Source: UJ101 sp965262705
GTDB lineage: Bacteria > Bacteroidota > Bacteroidia > Flavobacteriales > UJ101
Reading direction: 5' to 3'
DNA: 64,000 bases
NCBI GenBank assembly: GCA_965262705.1
Contig: OZ253556.1
Location: 806,001-870,000 of the forward strand
The notes under the pieces were generated by a model. The model searched no databases. It had not been told where the DNA came from and saw nothing but the letters and a program-made list of their open reading frames with translations. Each line of letters starts with the position of its first letter. Position 1 is the stretch's first letter. The translations under genes and the position numbers were made by a program. Shown here one piece after another: positions 63,185-64,000 of this stretch.

Positions 63185-64000
63185 TGAATAGAATTAAAGG
63201 GAAGTCATTAGATGAGGTTCATGAATCAGTATCGGTTATGCAGAACGGCTCTACCTGGAGAAAGATACTCGCTTTTTTTGGACCTGCTTATATGGTTAGT
63301 GTGGGTTATATGGACCCTGGAAACTGGGCAACGGATATTGCCGGAGGAAGTCAATACGGATACCAGCTTATCTGGGTATTGCTCATGTCTAATATTATGG
63401 CACTTCTATTACAGAGCCTTAGCGCTCGTCTGGGTATCGTAAAGGGGCGCGATCTGGCACAGGCTTCCCAGGAGACCTATCCTTCATTTATAAATTTTAT
63501 ATTATATATTTTGGCTGAAATAGCCATCGTTGCCATGGATCTGGCAGAAGTACTCGGAATGGCTATCGGGCTGAATTTGCTCTTCAACATCCCTATGGTG
63601 TATGGTGTAATCATCACAGCATTAGATACCTTTTTGCTTTTATTTTTAATTAATAAAGGCATCCGAAAAATGGAAGCATTCATTATTGCTTTAATTGTAA
63701 TTATAGGATTATCCTTTCTTGCAGAAATGATTTTTTCTCAACCGAATATAGTTGAAATTTTAAAAGGATTTCTTCCTACTCTGCCAGACAAAAATCCGCA
63801 ATTTCCTCAAGGAGATACCTCATTGTATATTGCCATTGGGATTATCGGAGCAACGGTAATGCCGCATAATTTGTATTTACATTCTTCTTTAGTACAAACA
63901 AGAAAAATTAATCGTACGTTCAAAGGAATTAAACAGGCTTTAAAATATAATTTTTTTGACTCATTAATTGCGCTTAATCTTGCTTTTTTTGTTAATGCTG
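63185..64000 (+). CDS. mntH: Mn2+/Fe2+ transporter, Nramp family (partial, cut by window end)
   Basis: The first 272 codons, open to the window end. Nramp membrane protein: the first helix carries GYMDPGNWATDIAGG with the metal-binding DPGN, and helix 6 carries GATVMPHNLYLHS with the MPH motif. ATG at 63185 follows mntR by 21 bp. It is an H+-coupled divalent metal importer in the inner membrane. With mntR it forms a manganese (or iron) uptake unit; the palindrome upstream of mntR may control both. Confidence 0.94.

Noticed and set aside
1..64000. tRNA or rRNA genes
   Set aside because: No cloverleaf or rRNA-like segment was recognised by eye.

Overview
The window is an AT-rich chromosomal segment of a Bacteroidota bacterium, most likely Flavobacteriales. 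The evidence is a type 9 secretion (T9SS) type-B C-terminal sorting domain, a GldF-GldG-type gliding/ABC-2 protein, promoters of the TTTG / TAnnTTTG kind, CtlX and a DUF6341-like small protein. Species cannot be fixed from sequence alone. The genome is crowded with insertion sequences, a high-copy MITE family and decayed genes, which suggests active transposition and ongoing gene loss.

Layout. 0-5 kb: IS remnants, then a dTDP-sugar (rfbB, rfbA) locus interrupted by a GmrSD-like DUF262/DUF1524 gene and ended by a glycosyltransferase cut off by a MITE. 5-14 kb: nth, an IS3 relic, mgtE, a PiT phosphate transporter, a CCG-domain Fe-S protein, lipoprotein MsrB, PepE and a small membrane protein. 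14-27.4 kb: a complete type I (I-B-like, old 'PGING' layout) CRISPR-Cas locus with 48 repeats, leader, cas2, cas1, cas4, cas7, cas8, cas3, cas5 and cas6. This locus has been rearranged: a MITE sits between cas2 and cas1, an intact IS5-family element sits exactly in the last codons of cas8, and a partial cas8-cas7 duplication has left a free-standing 101-aa ORF equal to the cas8 C-terminus, a candidate separately encoded Cas11 small subunit. 27.5-30 kb: purC and purF. 29.8-34.4 kb: a foreign patch bounded by IS1-, IS982- and IS5-family elements, with an XRE regulator and unrecognised small or secreted proteins. 34.4-48 kb: a DUF59/SufT-like gene, SulP transporter, ctlX, pepP-cysH, priA, azoR-sod, mscS and tsaE. 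48-53 kb: a miniature IS1595 element beside a 1507-aa T9SS adhesin with five near-identical 173-aa repeats. 53-59 kb: an old yellow enzyme, an OpuAC-like protein, then a cluster of broken genes (DUF1097, DoxX, acetolactate synthase, aldehyde dehydrogenase) among IS and MITE debris. 59-64 kb: a thioredoxin-fold lipoprotein, a gldF-gldG fusion, mntR and mntH (cut by the window end).

The unifying theme is an IS5-family transposon and a roughly 100-320 bp MITE that shares its terminal inverted repeat (about AAGACCGTTGCAA / GAGACCGTTGCA) and its 5-bp target duplication. Together they have truncated genes, changed protein ends and separated operon partners throughout the window. All calls are read by eye from the sequence; no database search was run.
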